Shown here: positions 21,876 through 25,118 of the stretch, piece by piece
How positions within the stretch are numbered: position 1 is the first letter of the stretch
Layout: each line of letters starts with the position of its first letter
Assembly (NCBI GenBank): GCA_945876305.1
Contig: CAMCOB010000006.1
Span: 1 to 25,118, forward strand
Reading direction: 5' to 3'
From: Bifidobacterium breve
GTDB taxonomy: Bacteria > Actinomycetota > Thermoleophilia > Miltoncostaeales > Miltoncostaeaceae
Length of the DNA stretch: 25,118 nt
Program-made: the position numbers and the translations under genes
The notes under the pieces: model-generated
Database searches by the model: none
Told to the model about the DNA's origin: nothing
The model's input: the letters and a program-made list of their open reading frames with translations, nothing else

Positions 21876-21879
21876 GGGC
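21867..21879 (+). terminator. Hairpin at the end of the cupin gene
   Basis: GCCCC and GGGGC pair across a GTA triloop, with the TAG stop lying across the loop and the second arm. There is no T-run, so termination here is uncertain. Confidence 0.3.
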
Positions 21880-21909
21880 ACCACGTGGGGCATGGCCAGG
21901 CGGGGGGTC

Positions 21910-21915
21910 TACACT
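21910..21915 (+). promoter_or_regulatory. Candidate -10 box for the tRNA gene
   Basis: TACACT lies 11 nt before the first base of the tRNA, matching the TANNNT pattern. It would give a very short precursor leader. Confidence 0.45.
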
Positions 21916-21926
21916 CAGGCCAGCAA

Positions 21927-21999
21927 GCGCGCGTAGCTCAGTGGATAGAGCACTGGCCTCCGGAGCCAGGGGTCGCAGGTTCGAATCCTGCCGCGCGTA
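21927..21999 (+). tRNA. tRNA-Arg (anticodon CCG)
   Basis: A full cloverleaf can be drawn. The 5' acceptor arm is GCGCGCG (21927-21933) with its partner CGCGCGT (21992-21998), with one G:T pair at the end. The D arm is GCTC/GAGC, the anticodon stem is CTGGC/GCCAG around loop CTCCGGA with anticodon CCG at 21960-21962, and the T arm is GCAGG/CCTGC around TTCGAAT. The discriminator is A (21999), and CCA is not encoded. It decodes CGG, a frequent codon at this GC content. The downstream SD for the next gene begins at 22007. Confidence 0.96.
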
Positions 22000-22017
22000 C
22001 TCGTTCGGAGGCACTTC

Positions 22018-22560
22018 TTGCGCATCGCGTTGCTCGGCGATACCCATTTCCCGCGGGGGTTGTCACGCCTGCCCGATGCGTGTCTTGCCGAGTGCCAGGT
22101 TGCGGATGCCATTGTCCATACGGGGGACCTCGCCGACATGGCGTGCCTCACCCAGCTGACGGCAATCGGCCCCCCGGTGGTTGCGATCAATGGCAACGCT
22201 GATGACGACGCGGTGAAGGCGTTGCTGCCAGCCACGGCAGAGGTGGAGTTGCCCGGCGGGCGCCGGCTTGGCCTGGTGCACAACGGGGGCCCCGAGACGG
22301 GCCGGCTCGCGCGCCTTCGAAAGCGGTTTCCCGGCTGCACCGCCGTCGCGTTCGGGCACTCGCACATTCCCCTGTGTGCCACCGCGCCCGACGGCTTCAT
22401 GATCATCAACCCCGGTAGCGCCACCGACCGGCGCAGGCAGCCGCACCACTCGATGGTGGTGATCGAGGTGAAAGGCGATGGGCCTCTGATTGTGCGGTTT
22501 GTGAATCTCGACGACGACGGAGTCGATCTTCCGGCCGCACTCATCCGCAGCGCCGTTTAG
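22018..22560 (+). CDS. YfcE/MJ0936-type calcineurin-like phosphodiesterase
   Basis: 180 residues. The opening RIALLGDTHFP and the blocks HTGDLADM, AINGNADDD, LVHNGGP and FGHSHIPL are the metallophosphoesterase signatures (metal-binding Asp, His, Asn). The small size and the order fit the YfcE/MJ0936 group of metal-dependent phosphodiesterases, which act on small phosphodiesters; the natural substrate is unknown. The third-block His is weaker than usual (LVHNGGP rather than the common GH[GD] form), so the exact metal geometry needs a model. The start is TTG 22018, with GGAGG at 22007-22011, 6 nt before. It follows tRNA-Arg. Confidence 0.88.
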   Translation: MRIALLGDTHFPRGLSRLPDACLAECQVADAIVHTGDLADMACLTQLTAIGPPVVAINGNADDDAVKALLPATAEVELPGGRRLGLVHNGGPETGRLARLRKRFPGCTAVAFGHSHIPLCATAPDGFMIINPGSATDRRRQPHHSMVVIEVKGDGPLIVRFVNLDDDGVDLPAALIRSAV

Positions 22561-22612
22561 CACCCGCCGATTCGCGTGAATTCCGGACGCCCAAGATCGG
22601 AACCGTTCTCCG

Positions 22613-22640
22613 TTGCGGATTCGTTCTGGGGTGGTAAACC
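22613..22640 (+). promoter_or_regulatory. Candidate promoter of the large exported protein
   Basis: TTGCGG (22613-22618) and TAAACC (22635-22640) are spaced by 16 nt, and the latter ends 6 nt before ATG 22647. The -10 lacks the final T of the TANNNT pattern, so the call is modest. No SD is seen. Confidence 0.4.
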
Positions 22641-22646
22641 AAACGT

Positions 22647-25118
22647 ATGACTTCTTCCCGGCTTCCTCACCGGTCTCTCGTTGCTGGGACCACCCTGATC
22701 CTTTTGGCACTCGTGTCGTGCGTCTTCAGCTCCGCACTCGCCGGGGCACCGAAGGTGCAGCCGAAGGTCGCCGCCCGGGCGAACATGAACGTGCAGGCCT
22801 ACGTGGGCCCGTACCGGTATGTCGCGGGCGGCACCGTGACCGTGCGCGATCAGGCCGGAAATACCTTGGCACGGGGGAAGACGTCCACCCGCGGGCGTGC
22901 AGCCATGCGAGTCCCGGGTCGCCCGTCGGTAAAGGCGCCCTACGCGGTGTCGGTCACTGGCGGCACGGTGCGGGGCAAGCGGTTCACCGGGACCCTGACC
23001 ACGCACGTTGGTTCGGTGCCGAAGAGGTTCAAACTGACTCGGATCGACTACGCCACCACGGCCGCGTCAAAGATGCCCGGCGCAAACTCTGGGCGCTTCC
23101 AGCCGAACCTCATGCGGGTGATGAAGACACTCGGCTTCGTGACGCGAGGTCCATTCGGCTGGAAGTCGACGGAACCTCTTAAGTACCACTCGTATCAGGT
23201 CGGCGACGCCAGTCTGTCGCGCCTGGTTCGCTGGGTGGGTGGCTACGACGCCCTCACCACGCGTCTGGCGAAGGTCAGCAGCGCGGGGCGTCGCGTAACG
23301 GGTCTGCGCACGAAGGTTCTGCAGTTGCCCAACCAGAACTACCGTCGTCGTTCCCGGGTGGGGAGCCCTCTTCCCTGCAAGGCCCCTGCGTCGCGCAGCA
23401 AGAAAACGGGAAAGTGCGTGCCACCTGCGAAGGGGCGCACCGCACGGAGCATGACGAAGTCGGAGTTTCAGACGACGAGCAGTGGGACGGCATCTGTGGG
23501 GAACGCGCCGTGCCAATCGTCGTACGCCCCCCCTCCATCCGCCAGTAGTACGCAGTTCACCGCAGCCGCCGACTTCGGCCTTGAGACCTTCGCCGGTCTG
23601 CTCAGCGTGGCCGTCACTGGCAGCCTCACGACGGACAGTCTGGCGCTCGGCGAGGGCGTCACCGGGTACGCGATGACGGAGATGAACGCCTCGGTCGACT
23701 CGTCGGGCGGGGCATCTCCACAGCTCTCCGACATCCAGAGCCAGCTGACCTGCATCTCCCAGCAGCTCGCCACCATCGACACCTACCTTTCGGACATCTA
23801 CGACGCGGTGGAGATTGGCACGCTGCAGACCATCCTCAGTCGCGCGAACACGTGTCAGACCAACATCACCGACGCGTACGACTACTACACCCAATTGGTC
23901 GACAACGCGGCGCTTGCACCTGGGAGCTACGGCTACGCCCCGCTCGATTCGAGCAACACCAGTCTGGCGGCGGACATTTCGAGCTGGCAAACGCTCCTCA
24001 CGGCGTGTGGCAGTGGAATTGACGAAATGCTGTTTCCGCCCGCGGCGAGTGGAGAGGTAGGTGGGTGGGAGCAGGCGGTTTTCGAGGCCCAAACGGGAGT
24101 CTTCAATGCCGGCGACACCGCGGGGCTTACGCCTTCCACCACGTCGTATCTTCAGAATTTCCTCGCGTACTGGAGCACGCTTGAATACCAGCAGTCGGTG
24201 ATATGGAACGAGTACTACAACTATCAGGCGAACATCCTGAGCCCGGCGGCCCCGCAGGCGGAGAACCAGCAGATTGCACTGGGCTGGACGACAACGGCGT
24301 CCAATCCATATGGCACCTGTCAGCAGACGGCCTCAGTGAGCAACGTGACGAGTGGCACGAGCAGCGGGTGCCAGTGGCAGCAGAACATCGCGGATGTCTG
24401 GCCCGGTACTCAGTACAGTGACGAAGTGGGCCAATGGGGCACCACCGCTCCCTCGGCTGCCAGCACGAATTCGCTCAGCGGTCTGGCCATCAGTGCGGTG
24501 CCGTATGGCCTTGGGACGTCGTCATCGGTGAACCCCGCAAATGTCGGGGCAGGCGAGATGGTGACCCCTCACACCATCGCCGAGATGTGTTTTGGGGATG
24601 CATCGAATCAAAATGGGTACCAACCAGCCTGCTCATCCACCCTCAGTGGCTATTCGGCTTCGAATGCATTGTCGAGTTTCAATGGCGTCAGTACCGGCAC
24701 CTACCAGGCGCCCTACCAGGCCTGGTTTGCTCCCCAGGTCGACAAAACGGCAGCCTTGGGGAGCGGGTACAACCTGACGGCACTCAACGGCTTCTTCAAT
24801 CAGCAGCTCAATGCGACGGCTGGGAGTAGTTCGACGGGTCCCGTGCTGGGCTCGGCGACTTCTCCGAGTTGGCAGGTGGTTGCCTCGGACAACGCCTTCA
24901 GCGCCAACACCAGCAATCAATGTGGAGGAAATTGTGGTGCCACGCAGTATTCCGCCCAGGTGGTTGCCACGAGTGCGCAGAATCTTGTAAGTCCGTGGGT
25001 GAGCGGAGACGGCCAAACCATCACCACGACTACGACGAACAGCCAATTTCCATCAAATGCCCTCCCAACCGCCCCCGCGGCGGCCTACCTGCTCTCCCGG
25101 CCCTGGACGCAAGGCGCC
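22647..25118 (+). CDS. Large exported Ser/Thr/Asn/Gln-rich protein, partial at right edge
   Basis: The frame is open for 824 codons from ATG 22647 to the window end without a stop; I do not recognise the family. Residues 1-32 are a signal peptide; LVSC at 22-25 resembles a lipobox, with ALA at 30-32 as the alternative signal-peptidase I site. Residues about 40-105 look like a small beta domain (VAGGTVTVRDQAGNTLARGK). A basic stretch lies near 230-280. A helical, coiled-coil-like part follows at about 370-410 (QLSDIQSQLTCISQQLATID). The rest is Ser/Thr/Asn/Gln/Tyr-rich, with 12 Cys after the signal region, which may form disulfides outside the cell. Codons become visibly less GC-rich toward the end. 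An adhesin, surface-layer or toxin-like role cannot be told apart here. Confidence 0.8.
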   Translation, partial: MTSSRLPHRSLVAGTTLILLALVSCVFSSALAGAPKVQPKVAARANMNVQAYVGPYRYVAGGTVTVRDQAGNTLARGKTSTRGRAAMRVPGRPSVKAPYAVSVTGGTVRGKRFTGTLTTHVGSVPKRFKLTRIDYATTAASKMPGANSGRFQPNLMRVMKTLGFVTRGPFGWKSTEPLKYHSYQVGDASLSRLVRWVGGYDALTTRLAKVSSAGRRVTGLRTKVLQLPNQNYRRRSRVGSPLPCKAPASRSKKTGKCVPPAKGRTARSMTKSEFQTTSSGTASVGNAPCQSSYAPPPSASSTQFTAAADFGLETFAGLLSVAVTGSLTTDSLALGEGVTGYAMTEMNASVDSSGGASPQLSDIQSQLTCISQQLATIDTYLSDIYDAVEIGTLQTILSRANTCQTNITDAYDYYTQLVDNAALAPGSYGYAPLDSSNTSLAADISSWQTLLTACGSGIDEMLFPPAASGEVGGWEQAVFEAQTGVFNAGDTAGLTPSTTSYLQNFLAYWSTLEYQQSVIWNEYYNYQANILSPAAPQAENQQIALGWTTTASNPYGTCQQTASVSNVTSGTSSGCQWQQNIADVWPGTQYSDEVGQWGTTAPSAASTNSLSGLAISAVPYGLGTSSSVNPANVGAGEMVTPHTIAEMCFGDASNQNGYQPACSSTLSGYSASNALSSFNGVSTGTYQAPYQAWFAPQVDKTAALGSGYNLTALNGFFNQQLNATAGSSSTGPVLGSATSPSWQVVASDNAFSANTSNQCGGNCGATQYSAQVVATSAQNLVSPWVSGDGQTITTTTTNSQFPSNALPTAPAAAYLLSRPWTQGA

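Noticed and set aside
22613..23182. A 189-codon plus-strand frame at the start of the large exported gene
   Set aside because: It has no signal peptide or domain, and the overlapping frame from 22647 has a signal peptide and runs 824 codons.
23067..24092. A 341-codon minus-strand frame inside the large exported gene
   Set aside because: Arg-rich shadow with no motif; the plus-strand frame is better supported.
1..25118. CRISPR arrays, insertion sequences, prophage, rRNA, attachment sites
   Set aside because: No spaced direct repeats, transposase or integrase motifs, or rRNA sequences were seen. The tRNA-Arg has no visible duplicated 3' end in the window.

Overview
The window is high-GC and densely coding, on both strands with short intergenic gaps, and looks like an Actinomycetota chromosome. 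The grounds are the GC-rich codon use, GTG/TTG starts, and many genes with a TANNNT -10 box 6-11 nt before the start codon and no Shine-Dalgarno (SD) site, the usual layout of leaderless actinobacterial mRNAs. A Thermoleophilia-like lineage is my guess only. No mobile elements, CRISPR arrays or rRNA genes were seen, and no gap without a gene exceeds 300 bases.

Left part (1-12260): a partial GT4 glycosyltransferase runs off the left edge on the minus strand. Divergent from it is a housekeeping block on the plus strand: yajC, a fused secDF, a small phasin-like protein, an AarF/UbiB-type kinase, recJ, a bifunctional relA/spoT and a membrane-anchored LytR_C protein. Middle part (12277-18368): an ATGA-overlapped hydantoinase/oxoprolinase pair (hyuA, hyuB) on the minus strand, a divergent secreted beta-rich protein, and a minus-strand two-gene unit of zinc-ribbon proteins, the second with a membrane anchor and a SPOR-like C-terminus.

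Right part (18369-25118): a clear SAM-I riboswitch with a TTGACG/TAGCGT promoter leads a threonine-synthase-like PLP enzyme, a 90-aa MoaD/ThiS/CysO-type sulfur carrier ending in Gly-Gly, and an NAD-epimerase-like gene that seems to start at CTG with a 4-nt stop/start overlap. SAM control of a threonine-synthase homologue paired with a sulfur carrier suggests a carrier-dependent homocysteine (methionine) route, analogous to CysM/CysO in cysteine synthesis. This is the strongest candidate for an under-described system here. Next come a 105-aa unknown protein and a secreted cupin facing each other across a very compact leaderless divergent promoter, tRNA-Arg(CCG), a YfcE-type phosphodiesterase, and a large exported Cys-containing protein of at least 824 residues that runs off the right edge.

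Functionally, YajC/SecDF serve protein export, RelA/SpoT serves the stringent response, RecJ serves repair, and the riboswitch operon ties sulfur amino-acid supply to SAM level. Several proteins (15724, 16837, 21417, 22647, 11349) are exported or membrane-anchored and have no assignable enzymatic role.
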